A stretch of 64,000 nucleotides of DNA from Leminorella richardii (lineage in GTDB: Bacteria; Pseudomonadota; Gammaproteobacteria; Enterobacterales; Enterobacteriaceae), in assembly GCF_900478135.1 (NCBI RefSeq), contig NZ_LS483470.1, positions 124,001 to 188,000 on the forward strand, in the 5' to 3' direction. The notes beneath the pieces were generated by a model. The model made no database searches, was not told where the DNA came from, and saw nothing but the letters and a program-made list of their open reading frames with translations. The position numbers and the translations under genes were made by a program. Of the stretch, positions 32,998 to 41,446 are shown piece by piece (position 1 is the stretch's first letter; each line of letters begins with the position of its first letter).

Positions 32998-33978
32998 CTA
33001 TCCGGCTTGATCGCACTGGAGCATCTGTAGCAGGCGATTTTTTACCGCATTGGCGCTCAGGGCATTAAGGTCATTACCGGGAGCGAGCATTTCGCTCTGG
33101 TTACTGCCGTAGCCGCCGATAAGCCCGGGGTCTGTTGGGCCGTACAGCGTCAGGTTTGGCCTTCCCAGTGCCGCCGTTAGGTGGCTGAGGCCAGTATCCA
33201 CCGAGACGACTGCTTTGGCACCAGTGAGCACGTGCGCCACGTCTTCTAGCGTCAGCTTTGGCAGCACTTCGACGTGCTCACTGCCTTCGGCTAGCCGCAG
33301 AGCTCTTTCATGCTCGTGAGGTGAGCCCCAAGGCAGCTTAATCTTCAGGCCGGAATCTGCCATGCTGTTGATAAGCTCACGCCAGTGCTGCTCGGGCCAG
33401 TGCTTGTCGTCACGAGTTGTTGCGTGCAGAAAAACCAGATAGCGGTTGGCATCCTCAGGCGGCGCGCTTAGAAAGCGCTCGGCGATGGCAAAATCGCCCT
33501 CTTTTCCATCAAGGGAGTAGCCTAAGCTTAGGGCGAACAGCTGGCGAGTGCGCTCTACGGCATGCTGGTTTTTAGCAATGTAGTGCTTTACGTCAAAAAA
33601 GAAGCTGGCGAGAGGTTCTCGGGCGCTGCGGCGGTCTTGCCCGTGCTTAACGCCTCTGGCTTTGCGAGTCACCAGTAGTGCGCTTTTTATCAGCCCCTGA
33701 GCGTCGATAACCGCGTCATACTGCTGCTCTCTGAGTTGTGCGATAAACGACTGCCTTTCTTTACGCGTCTCGGAGTGAAACCAGGACTTGCGCCAGCGAC
33801 GGATAGCTACCGGGAGCACACTGTCAACTGCGCTGTGCCAGGTAGGGATTTGGGCAAATCCCTCTTCGACAACCCAGTCAAAGCGAATGCCGGGAATAGC
33901 CCGCTGGGCATCAGTCAGCGCTGGGAGAGTGTGCAGGACGTCTCCCATTGAGGACGTTTTGACAACAAGCACTCGCAT
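32998..33978 (-). CDS. waaC: LPS heptosyltransferase I
   Basis: 326 aa, GT9 family. It transfers the first L-glycero-D-manno-heptose from ADP-heptose to Kdo2-lipid A. Motifs MRVLVVKTSSMGDVLHTLPAL at the N-terminus and VDTGLSHLTAALGRPNLTLYGPTDP near residue 260 are typical. Its ATG directly follows the waaF stop codon (no gap), so translation is coupled. The downstream gene is waaA; none of the E. coli outer-core genes (waaL, waaU etc.) is present in between. Confidence 0.97.
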   Translation of the reverse strand: MRVLVVKTSSMGDVLHTLPALTDAQRAIPGIRFDWVVEEGFAQIPTWHSAVDSVLPVAIRRWRKSWFHSETRKERQSFIAQLREQQYDAVIDAQGLIKSALLVTRKARGVKHGQDRRSAREPLASFFFDVKHYIAKNQHAVERTRQLFALSLGYSLDGKEGDFAIAERFLSAPPEDANRYLVFLHATTRDDKHWPEQHWRELINSMADSGLKIKLPWGSPHEHERALRLAEGSEHVEVLPKLTLEDVAHVLTGAKAVVSVDTGLSHLTAALGRPNLTLYGPTDPGLIGGYGSNQSEMLAPGNDLNALSANAVKNRLLQMLQCDQAG

Positions 33979-35028
33979 TTATTTGACTTCTCCCTTACTC
34001 AGCAACGCGGTCAGCTCTTCAAGCACCCGCTGAGGCTGAATGTCTATCAGGCTTTGGTGATATCCCTGATCGGCATCGCCTTTTCGTACTTTGTGATAGC
34101 CGCTTATCAGCCGAATAACGCGGGCGGAATGAGACAGCGGAGGGGTAAAGTCGGGGCTGCTGGGGCCGTAGAGAGCAACCAGTGGCCTGTTCAGCGCAGC
34201 GGCGACGTGCATTAACCCCGAATCATTGGTCACGATGGCGCAGCATCCTGCAATTAGCGTAACGGCCTGCTCTAGCTGAGTTTCTCCAGCAAGATTATGG
34301 CAGTGTTCACGCTGAGTATCTGTCAGCGCCAGGCGAATTTCCTCACCGGCCTCTCGGTCTTTGGCTGAACCGAAAAGAACAATTTGATAGCCCATCTCAA
34401 TCAGGCTGCTAGCCAGCGTAGCATAGTGGTAGTGAGGCCATCGCTTGGCTGGGCCAAACTCGGCGCCGGGGCAAAACCCGATAGTTTGCCGGTCAGTGTG
34501 CAGGTGAAACGCTTCCTGTGCCTGTTGTGCTTCGCCGGGCTCAACGCGCAGCTGTGGCCACAGAATCGGCTGAGGGAGATCTTCTGCCCGGCGAATGCGC
34601 TGACTGTCATAGGCGAGCGCGACGTAGCGCTGCACCATCAGCGGAAAGGCTGCTTTGTCTAGCGTTCGTACATCGTTGAGCAGGCCGTAACGCATCTCGC
34701 CGCGCCAGCCGGTGCGACAAGGTATTTTGGCAAAAAAGGGGACTAGCGCTGACTTGAGCGAGTTAGGCAAGACGATGGCCTGTTGGTAGCCGCTGTCGCG
34801 CAGCCGTTTGCCCAGCTGGTAGCGTTCACCAATCGCTAATGCTCCGTGCCCGAGCGGCATGGGGATTGCCTGACTGACTTCCGGCATGCGAGTCAGCAGA
34901 GGGCGGCACCAGGCGGGAGCCATTACGTCGATATCAATCTCGGGATTTTCCGCCTTCAGCGTTCGGTAAAGGCTTTGAGACATCATCATGTCTCCTACCC
35001 AAGAAGGGCCAATAATCAGCGTTTTCAT
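33979..35028 (-). CDS. waaF: LPS heptosyltransferase II
   Basis: 349 aa from the ATG at 35028 (MKTLIIGPSWVGDMMMSQSL); the open frame extends to 35100 but the family starts here. It adds the second heptose to the inner core. GT9 signatures: GPSWVGDMMMSQ at the N-terminus, CPGAEFGPAKRWPHYHYA near residue 180, and TNDSGLMHVAAALNRPLVALYG near 260. It lies in hldD-waaF-waaC order as in E. coli, 112 bp downstream of hldD with a terminator-like hairpin between. Confidence 0.97.
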   Translation of the reverse strand: MKTLIIGPSWVGDMMMSQSLYRTLKAENPEIDIDVMAPAWCRPLLTRMPEVSQAIPMPLGHGALAIGERYQLGKRLRDSGYQQAIVLPNSLKSALVPFFAKIPCRTGWRGEMRYGLLNDVRTLDKAAFPLMVQRYVALAYDSQRIRRAEDLPQPILWPQLRVEPGEAQQAQEAFHLHTDRQTIGFCPGAEFGPAKRWPHYHYATLASSLIEMGYQIVLFGSAKDREAGEEIRLALTDTQREHCHNLAGETQLEQAVTLIAGCCAIVTNDSGLMHVAAALNRPLVALYGPSSPDFTPPLSHSARVIRLISGYHKVRKGDADQGYHQSLIDIQPQRVLEELTALLSKGEVK

Positions 35029-35082
35029 GCGTTTTCCCACAGATCCGGAAAGGCTCAAAGGCCTTGGTGGCGTTAAAGCAAA

Positions 35083-35108
35083 AGCCCGAAAAAGAGGCAT
35101 TTCGGGCT
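35083..35108 (-). terminator. Hairpin between hldD and waaF (terminator/attenuator)
   Basis: Arms AGCCCGAAA / TTTCGGGCT (9 bp) around TGCCTCTT on the minus strand, followed by TTTGC. It lies within a recognised operon, so it may act as a partial terminator or an mRNA processing element. Confidence 0.6.
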
Positions 35109-35140
35109 ATTGCGTCTGGCCTGTTTTGTGCCGGTTGCGC

Positions 35141-36076
35141 TTAGGCGTTGTCTTTGTTTAGCCACGCCATATATTCAGCGACGCCTTCGGCAACGGTTTT
35201 GAACGGCAGGTCGTAGCCAGTGGCTTTTAGTTTGGTTAAGTCCGCCTGAGTATAGGACTGGTAGCGCCCTTTCAAGTGCTCAGGGAAGGGGATGTATTCG
35301 ACCTGGCCTTTCTTATGATAGGCCAGAACGGCGTCAGCTACTGCCTGGAAGGATTCAGCGCGGCCGGTTCCACAGTTAAAGATGCCCGATGCGCCGTTTT
35401 TCCAGAACCACAGGTTCATTTGCGCGACGTCGCCGACATAGATAAAGTCGCGGCGGAAGCCTTCGCTGCCTGCGAACAGCTTGGGATTTTCTCCCTTACC
35501 GATCTGGTTGTTCAGGTGGAAGGCCACGCTTGCCATGCTGCCCTTGTGGTTCTCTCTTGGGCCATACACGTTAAAGTAGCGGAAGCCACAAACCTGAGAT
35601 TCTGCGTGCGGCAGGATCTGGCGGACGTACTGGTCGAATAGAAACTTGGAGTAACCGTAGACGTTAAGCGGCTGTTCGAACTGCCGGTCTTCAATAAAGT
35701 TGTCGCTGCGACCGCCGTAAGTGGCAGCAGAAGAGGCGTACAGGAAAGGGATCTGGCGATCCAGACAGTAGTGAAGCAGGTCTTTGGAGTACTGATAGTT
35801 ATTGTCCATCATGTACTTACCGTCCCACTCGGTGGTGGCGGAGCAGGCACCCTCGTGGAAAATGGCGTCAATGTCACCCATATCGTCATCGGCGATGATA
35901 TGGCCAAGAAACTCTTCTTTGTCCATGTAGTCAGCGATATCCAGATCCACCAGATTAGCGAACTTGGTGCCGTCTTTCAGGTTATCTACCACCAAAATAT
36001 CCTGATAGCCGGTCTGGTTTAATGCCTTGATAATGTTGCTGCCGATAAATCCGGCACCGCCCGTTACGATAATCAT
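35141..36076 (-). CDS. hldD: ADP-L-glycero-D-manno-heptose 6-epimerase
   Basis: 311 aa. It makes the heptose donor for WaaC and WaaF. The SDR-type NADP motif GGAGFIGSN is at residues 6-14, and the active-site YGYSKFLFDQ (Tyr/Lys) is near residue 140. E. coli has kbl and tdh beside this gene, between it and yibQ; here yibQ is the next gene upstream, at a distance of 201 bp, so kbl/tdh are lacking at this place. Confidence 0.98.
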   Translation of the reverse strand: MIIVTGGAGFIGSNIIKALNQTGYQDILVVDNLKDGTKFANLVDLDIADYMDKEEFLGHIIADDDMGDIDAIFHEGACSATTEWDGKYMMDNNYQYSKDLLHYCLDRQIPFLYASSAATYGGRSDNFIEDRQFEQPLNVYGYSKFLFDQYVRQILPHAESQVCGFRYFNVYGPRENHKGSMASVAFHLNNQIGKGENPKLFAGSEGFRRDFIYVGDVAQMNLWFWKNGASGIFNCGTGRAESFQAVADAVLAYHKKGQVEYIPFPEHLKGRYQSYTQADLTKLKATGYDLPFKTVAEGVAEYMAWLNKDNA

Positions 36077-36277
36077 TGTTCCACCGTCCGTCCCCGAAGG
36101 GTTCGTTGTCTAATGCCGCTGGGTGATGGGCATTGTCAGGTATTGCAGAAAACGCTGTATCTCTTGAACGCTTTCCGCGCGATTTGTCTGTTTGGAAATG
36201 TAAAGCGCCGAGGAAATCCCCTTCGTTACTGAGGGGTAAATAGTAACTTAGCCGTCAGCTTTGTTCAATTCAGCGAG

Positions 36278-37258
36278 TCAGCGTGCACGCTGGCTGCCCA
36301 CGGACTGGCTTGATTCGGTTGGCTGCGCACTATGAGCGAAAGCGCTCTGGCAGTAGCCAATATAGGCATCTAGCGAGAGCGCTGCAGGCGAGTCACCGAG
36401 AGCGGCTCTTACCGTTTTATAGGCCATTGGCGCCAGTCCGTGCTGAGTGCTCAGCGCCGTGGAGCAGCGCTGAATGCCGTTTAATTGAAACAGCGGTTTC
36501 TGTGCCGTATCGGGTTCAACGTGCGTTTTAGCAGACGGCAGCAGGGCACTGACGGAAACCAGCTTCACGTTAGCGGGAAGCTGTGGCAGCATTTGCTGCA
36601 GTACGCGGACAGTCGACGGGTGAGGATGGCCAATAGCTATGGCGGAACCATTTTTCTGCGCCATTTTCACTGCCAGCAAAAATTGCCTGCGCACTGCGGC
36701 TTCGCTCTGGTCGTCGTCGAGAAATACCTTTCTTTTAACCACCTGAACCGAAGTGCCTTCTGCAGCCAGCGTCGCTTTACTGCTGCCGATCGTCATGCTA
36801 TCGAGAAAGTAGAGTTGGTAGTGGCTAAGCGTTTTCATCACTCGACGCATGGCGTCAAGGTCAGAGGTCATGGCGCTGCCCATGTGGTTATTCATGCCCT
36901 TGGCGTGAGGAACGTTGTGAATAGCCTGCGCGATAATCCTACGGATTTCTTCTATCTCCATAGTTGGGCGCAGAGTATCCCTCTCCAGAGGCTGCTTACT
37001 GATGGGAGCCATTGGCATATGGATCAGAATTTCGTTTCCGTGCTGATAGGCCTTTTGCGCCATTTCCCGCGACAGGGGGGCATTGGGCAGAATAGCGACG
37101 GAAATGGCTGGGGATAGCTTTAACACCTGCTCTTCATTGCTTTTTCGATAGCCGAAATCGTCGATAACTATCGCTAGTCTCGCCGGTGCGGCAAGAGCGT
37201 TTAGACAAGAAAACAGCAAAGCGCTGAGCAGCAGAGGGCGGGTAAGACGTTTAAACAT
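36278..37258 (-). CDS. yibQ: Divergent polysaccharide deacetylase family protein YibQ
   Basis: 326 aa with a Sec signal peptide (MFKRLTRPLLLSALLFSCLNALAA), so periplasmic. The divergent polysaccharide deacetylase domain (DUF610) is seen in LAIVIDDFGYRKSNEEQVL and HMPMAPISKQPLERDTL with the NNHMGSAMT segment near residue 125. The biological substrate is unknown. The C-terminal 70 residues are an unusual extension (Ser/Gln-rich end SQSVGSQRAR). It follows envC by 2 bp, in a gpmM-envC-yibQ operon. Confidence 0.93.
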   Translation of the reverse strand: MFKRLTRPLLLSALLFSCLNALAAPARLAIVIDDFGYRKSNEEQVLKLSPAISVAILPNAPLSREMAQKAYQHGNEILIHMPMAPISKQPLERDTLRPTMEIEEIRRIIAQAIHNVPHAKGMNNHMGSAMTSDLDAMRRVMKTLSHYQLYFLDSMTIGSSKATLAAEGTSVQVVKRKVFLDDDQSEAAVRRQFLLAVKMAQKNGSAIAIGHPHPSTVRVLQQMLPQLPANVKLVSVSALLPSAKTHVEPDTAQKPLFQLNGIQRCSTALSTQHGLAPMAYKTVRAALGDSPAALSLDAYIGYCQSAFAHSAQPTESSQSVGSQRAR

Positions 37259-37260
37259 GG

Positions 37261-38541
37261 TTATTTTCCCAGCCAGGGGCGCGGATCGACGGCTTTACCC
37301 TGTCGACGAATTTCAAAGTAGAGTGAAGGTTGCCCCTGACCGCCGCTGGTACCAACCAGAGCGACGGGCTGCCCGGCTTTCACCTGACTACCGACGCTGA
37401 CCAGAGCGCTTTGGTTATAGCCGTATAGGCTCATGTCGCTTTTACCGTGTTCGACCACCACAACCAGACCGTAGCCCTGTAGCCAGTCAGCTAGAAGAAC
37501 CCTGCCGTCGGCAATGGCGCGAACTTCACTACCTTCCGGCGCGTTGATAACGATACCTTTCCAGCGTAGTTCTCCCTGCAAGGTTTCGCCAAAGCTGTGG
37601 CTTACGCGACCGTTAACCGGCCACAGCGCTTGGCCTGCCGGCCTGCCGAGCCCACCGGTACGCGCCATAAGGGAGCGCTCTTCTTCTGTAGGCTTATACG
37701 TGGAACCTGATTTTTGCGCCTGCTGCTGTTTAGCACGCAGTTTTTCTGCTTCCCGCTGTTCGCGTTCGGCACGGGCTTTGGCCTCACGCTCAGCTTTAGC
37801 AATTTGATCGCGCAGGCGGGTTTCATTTTTTTTCAGTTCAGCGAGCTTTTGCTGATCGGCCTGAATGGAAGCGTCGAGAGCGCTGAGGGTCTTTTTGCGC
37901 TCCTGTCGGGCGCTTTCCAGCTTTTCCTGCTGGCTTTTCTGTTCACCTAGCAGGTTTTTTTGTTCGGTTTGTTTCAACTGAAGCCGACTTTTTTCCTGAG
38001 CCAGATCGGTTTGCGTCTCTTTCAGCTGATTGATGGTTTTCTGACGTGATTCGTTAAGATAGCCGTAATAGGCCAGAATGCGTTCGCTGCGCTGGCTCTC
38101 TTCACTTTCGAGAACGAGCTCAAGCTCTGAGCTTTTTCCCAAGCGAAAGGCGGCATCAAGCTGTTTAGCGAGGCGGTCTTGCTGTTCGTTTTGCTGCTTT
38201 TGCAGCCGTTTGATATTGGCGTTCAGGGTACCGATGTCACCAGTCAGCGTTTTTAATGCTCCCTGTGTTTTACGCAGACCCAGACTAGACTGCGCGATGG
38301 TTTTTTCCTGCTCTTGTAGCTGAGCCTGAAGGCCTTCTCGCTGCTTCTGCTGGGCTTTAACGTTCTTCTCTTTTTCTGCGATATCTTGCAGAACGCTGTC
38401 TAGCTGCTGTTTATTGTCTTCGGCGTGAAGCGACGGGGAGAAGAGCAGTGCGCCTGCATAAATCACGCTGGCGCACAGGAGTGATAAGCCGTATCGGTTG
38501 GCCGATGTATGCAGGGCAGATAACGTTCTTGCTGGCTGCAC
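37261..38541 (-). CDS. envC: Murein hydrolase activator EnvC
   Basis: 426 aa from a GTG at 38541, which has a perfect AGGAGG six bases upstream (38553-38548). An in-frame ATG at 38592 would give 443 aa but has no ribosome site and adds residues before the signal peptide. The protein has an N-terminal signal (LLCASVIYAGALLFSPSLHA), a long coiled coil (about residues 45-270), and a degenerate LytM/M23 domain (GLVVVVEHGKSDMSLYGYNQ). In E. coli it activates AmiA and AmiB amidases at the septum under FtsEX control. It is flanked by gpmM and yibQ. Confidence 0.95.
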   Translation of the reverse strand: MQPARTLSALHTSANRYGLSLLCASVIYAGALLFSPSLHAEDNKQQLDSVLQDIAEKEKNVKAQQKQREGLQAQLQEQEKTIAQSSLGLRKTQGALKTLTGDIGTLNANIKRLQKQQNEQQDRLAKQLDAAFRLGKSSELELVLESEESQRSERILAYYGYLNESRQKTINQLKETQTDLAQEKSRLQLKQTEQKNLLGEQKSQQEKLESARQERKKTLSALDASIQADQQKLAELKKNETRLRDQIAKAEREAKARAEREQREAEKLRAKQQQAQKSGSTYKPTEEERSLMARTGGLGRPAGQALWPVNGRVSHSFGETLQGELRWKGIVINAPEGSEVRAIADGRVLLADWLQGYGLVVVVEHGKSDMSLYGYNQSALVSVGSQVKAGQPVALVGTSGGQGQPSLYFEIRRQGKAVDPRPWLGK

Positions 38542-38601
38542 AATCGACCTCCTGACGGTAGATAAATAGTAGGTGAAAATCGTTCCCTTCATGGAAAGGA
38601 A

Positions 38602-40146
38602 TTATTTCACGATGAACAGAGGCTTGCCAGTCATCTCTTTTGGAATTTCCATCCCCATTAGGCTAAGCATGGTGGGGGCCAAATCAGAGAGCTTGCCGCC
38701 GCTGACCGCTTCAGCATGCTTGCCGACATAGATTAGCGGAACCGGCAGGCTGGTATGGGCGGTGTGCGCCTGACCGGTTTGCGGGTCGCGCATCTGCTCT
38801 GCGTTGCCGTGGTCAGCGGTCACCAGCAGTTGACCGTCAACACGCTTCACTGCGTCAACAACTTGACCGATGCAGTTGTCCAGCGTTTCGATAGCCTTAA
38901 CCGCTGCGTCATAAACGCCGGTATGACCAACCATGTCACCGTTAGGATAGTTACAGATGATGGCGTCATACTTACCGCTTTCAATCGCAGCGACCAGTTT
39001 CTCTGTCAGCTCGGCAGAGCTCATTTCTGGCTGGAGGTCGTAGGTGGCGACTTTCGGTGAATTAACCAGAATGCGGTCTTCACCGGTAAACGGCTGCTCT
39101 ACACCACCATTATAGAAGAAAGTCACATGGGCGTACTTTTCAGTTTCTGAAATGCGCAGCTGCGTTTTGTCATGCTTCATCAGCCACTCGCCAAAGGTGT
39201 TGTTCAGCGATTCTGGCGGGTAGGCACAGTGGGCTTTGATGTCCGCGGCGTATTCAGTCAGCATTACGAAGTCGCCGAAGTGAATGACGCGGTTGCGCTT
39301 AAAGCCGTCGAATTCCGGATTAATGAACGTGCGGGTAATTTGGCGGGCGCGGTCGGCGCGGAAGTTCATAAAAATCATCACGTCGCCGTCCTGCATAGCG
39401 GCTGACGGCTCACCGGCTTTTTGTATCACCGTTGGTTTAACAAACTCGTCGTTTTCATCGCGGGCATAGGCTGACTGCAGTGCAGATACTGCATCGTCAG
39501 ATGTGAATTCGCCCTTGGCGTCGACCATTAGGTCATAGGCTAACTGAACGCGATCCCAGCGGTTGTCGCGATCCATGGCGTAGTAGCGACCGATGACAGA
39601 GGCAATGCGCCCGTTGCCCAGTTCAGCAAATTTTTCAGTGAATCGTTTCAGTGTTGATTCCGCACTACGGGGTGGGGTGTCGCGACCGTCCAGAAACGCA
39701 TGGAGGTAAACGGCTTTTGCGCCGCGTTGGGCTGCCAGTTCAACCATGGCTAGGATGTGGTCTTCGTGGCTGTGAACGCCGCCAGGGGACATCAGACCCA
39801 TAATGTGAAGTGCTTTACCGGCAGTGACGGCTTTGTCCACCGCAGAGGTGAGGACGGCATTGGTAAAAAAGTCACCGTCTTTAATTTCTTTGTCCAGACG
39901 GGTCAGGTCCTGATAAACGATGCGACCGGCGCCTAGGTTAACGTGACCCACTTCGGAGTTGCCCATCTGCCCGTCAGGCAGGCCGACGTCGAGGCCGGAG
40001 GCTGCGATAAGCGAATGGGGATAGTTTTGCCATAGGGCGTCCATCACAGGCCTTTTCGCGTTGACTATAGCGTTGTCCTGCTTCTCTTCCCGATAGCCGT
40101 AGCCGTCAAGGATGACGAGAACCAGCGGTTTTTTTGTGCTCGACAT
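38602..40146 (-). CDS. gpmM: Cofactor-independent phosphoglycerate mutase
   Basis: 514 aa, same as E. coli. It interconverts 3- and 2-phosphoglycerate using manganese. The catalytic serine is in MGNSEVGHVNLGAGR near residue 64, and metal ligands in LVILDGYG (near 10) and TADHGNAE (near 445). It heads gpmM-envC-yibQ. The spacing to envC (60 bp from the start chosen here) is small. A perfect inverted repeat lies just upstream of the start. Confidence 0.98.
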   Translation of the reverse strand: MSSTKKPLVLVILDGYGYREEKQDNAIVNAKRPVMDALWQNYPHSLIAASGLDVGLPDGQMGNSEVGHVNLGAGRIVYQDLTRLDKEIKDGDFFTNAVLTSAVDKAVTAGKALHIMGLMSPGGVHSHEDHILAMVELAAQRGAKAVYLHAFLDGRDTPPRSAESTLKRFTEKFAELGNGRIASVIGRYYAMDRDNRWDRVQLAYDLMVDAKGEFTSDDAVSALQSAYARDENDEFVKPTVIQKAGEPSAAMQDGDVMIFMNFRADRARQITRTFINPEFDGFKRNRVIHFGDFVMLTEYAADIKAHCAYPPESLNNTFGEWLMKHDKTQLRISETEKYAHVTFFYNGGVEQPFTGEDRILVNSPKVATYDLQPEMSSAELTEKLVAAIESGKYDAIICNYPNGDMVGHTGVYDAAVKAIETLDNCIGQVVDAVKRVDGQLLVTADHGNAEQMRDPQTGQAHTAHTSLPVPLIYVGKHAEAVSGGKLSDLAPTMLSLMGMEIPKEMTGKPLFIVK

Positions 40147-40168
40147 GCAAGTAACCTCGTAATAAGTG

Positions 40169-40194
40169 ATAAAACGTGAACTTTCCCGTTTTAT
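40169..40194. promoter_or_regulatory. Inverted repeat upstream of gpmM
   Basis: Perfect 8-bp arms ATAAAACG / CGTTTTAT separated by 10 bp (40169-40176, 40187-40194), ending 23 bp before the gpmM start. It could be an operator or a leader hairpin. The regulator is unknown. Confidence 0.45.
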
Positions 40195-40462
40195 ACCATA
40201 TTGGGAAATCGGTGGTAACGATAACTGTTATAGACAGTCTGCCAATTTTACTCCATCGGAAGGAGATTCAGCGTAAAAATCGCAGACGGGAGGCTTTTTT
40301 TGCACTTTTTCAGTACGTGTGGCCAACAACTCTTGATAGAATTTCTAGAGATATGCCGTATTTTCTACACTACGATAGGGGATTTGGGCTGTATTTGACG
40401 TTCGGCGCAGGTATACTCCATAACCTTAGAGATTAATCCCAAACAGCGAGTCGTTATTCTCC
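40195..40462. other. Remaining intergenic region between gpmM and yibN
   Basis: Divergent promoter region of about 270 bp. A plus-strand frame at 40176-40436 has no ribosome site and a poor composition, and is not called. I saw no further repeat. Confidence 0.5.
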
Positions 40463-40894
40463 ATGGAACAAGTTATGCAATTTGTCAGTAGCCACCCCGT
40501 TCTGAGCTTCGGATGGCTTGGTCTACTGATTGCCGTTATTTACACCACGTTCAAAGGCGCTACGTCAAAAGTCAAAGACATCGGAAACACCGAGCTGACT
40601 CGCCTAATCAATAGTGAAGAAGCGGTGGTTGTAGACACCCGCACTATCGATGATTTCCGTAAAGGCCACATCGTTGGTGCCATCAACCTAACGCCAACTG
40701 ATATCAAAAACGGGACGCTGGCCGTGTTGGACAAGCATAAAGAGCGCCCGGTTGTCGTTCTGTGCGCTAACGGCACAGCTTCCAAGGCACCGGCGGAAGC
40801 GCTGGTCAAAGAAGGCTTCTCTCAGGTTTATACGCTCAAAAACGGCCTGTCCGGATGGACGGGTGAAAACCTGCCTCTGGTTCGGGGCAAATAG
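40463..40894 (+). CDS. yibN: Rhodanese-like membrane protein YibN
   Basis: 143 aa. An N-terminal transmembrane helix (VLSFGWLGLLIAVIYTTF) anchors a rhodanese domain (residues about 40-140). The active-site cysteine lies in VVLCANGTASK near residue 97. Rhodaneses transfer sulfane sulfur; YibN's substrate is unclear, though recent work in E. coli connects it to protein export and membrane biogenesis (from memory). It precedes secB. In E. coli grxC sits between the two; here there are only 83 bp. Confidence 0.95.
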   Translation: MEQVMQFVSSHPVLSFGWLGLLIAVIYTTFKGATSKVKDIGNTELTRLINSEEAVVVDTRTIDDFRKGHIVGAINLTPTDIKNGTLAVLDKHKERPVVVLCANGTASKAPAEALVKEGFSQVYTLKNGLSGWTGENLPLVRGK

Positions 40895-40977
40895 CGCGTT
40901 GACACATTTCGTCAGCCGTTTTGGCGTGGCTCGCAAAGCGGCGCAGTAAAGGACATCTAACTTAAAGGTAATTTCTT

Positions 40978-41445
40978 ATGTCAGAACAAAGCAATCCAGA
41001 TATGAGCTTCCAGATTCAGCGTATTTATACCAAGGATATCTCCTTCGAAGCGCCCGGCGCGCCGCTGATTTTCCAAAAAGAGTGGGAGCCAGAGGTCAAA
41101 CTGGATCTGGATACGGCGTCTAGCCAACTGGCAGAAGACGTTTATGAAGTCGTACTGCGCGTGACGGTAACGGCGATGCTGGGAGAAGAAACGGCATTTT
41201 TATGTGAAGTGCAGCAGGCGGGCATTTTCAACGTGACCGGCCTTGACGGCTCCCAAATGGCGCACTGCGTAGGCGCATACTGCCCGAACATTCTTTTCCC
41301 TTATGCGCGTGAGTGCATCACTAGCCTTGTTTCTCGCGGCACCTTCCCGCAGCTGAATCTGGCTCCGGTCAACTTTGATGCGCTGTTCATGAACTACCTG
41401 CAACAGCAGGCGGAATCAGAACAGTCTGAATCTCAGGAAGCCTAA
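40978..41445 (+). CDS. secB: Protein-export chaperone SecB
   Basis: 155 aa, same length as E. coli. A tetrameric cytoplasmic chaperone that keeps preproteins unfolded and delivers them to SecA. Conserved IYTKDISFEAPGAP near residue 13 and the CPNILFPYARE segment near 105 are present, as well as the SecA-binding acidic face. The C-terminus is a flexible Ser/Glu/Gln tail. The gpsA GTG starts 1 bp after its stop codon. Confidence 0.99.
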   Translation: MSEQSNPDMSFQIQRIYTKDISFEAPGAPLIFQKEWEPEVKLDLDTASSQLAEDVYEVVLRVTVTAMLGEETAFLCEVQQAGIFNVTGLDGSQMAHCVGAYCPNILFPYARECITSLVSRGTFPQLNLAPVNFDALFMNYLQQQAESEQSESQEA

Positions 41446-41446
41446 T

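Noticed and set aside
40176..40436. 86-codon plus-strand frame upstream of yibN
   Set aside because: Starts within the gpmM inverted repeat with no ribosome site; composition unlike neighbouring genes.
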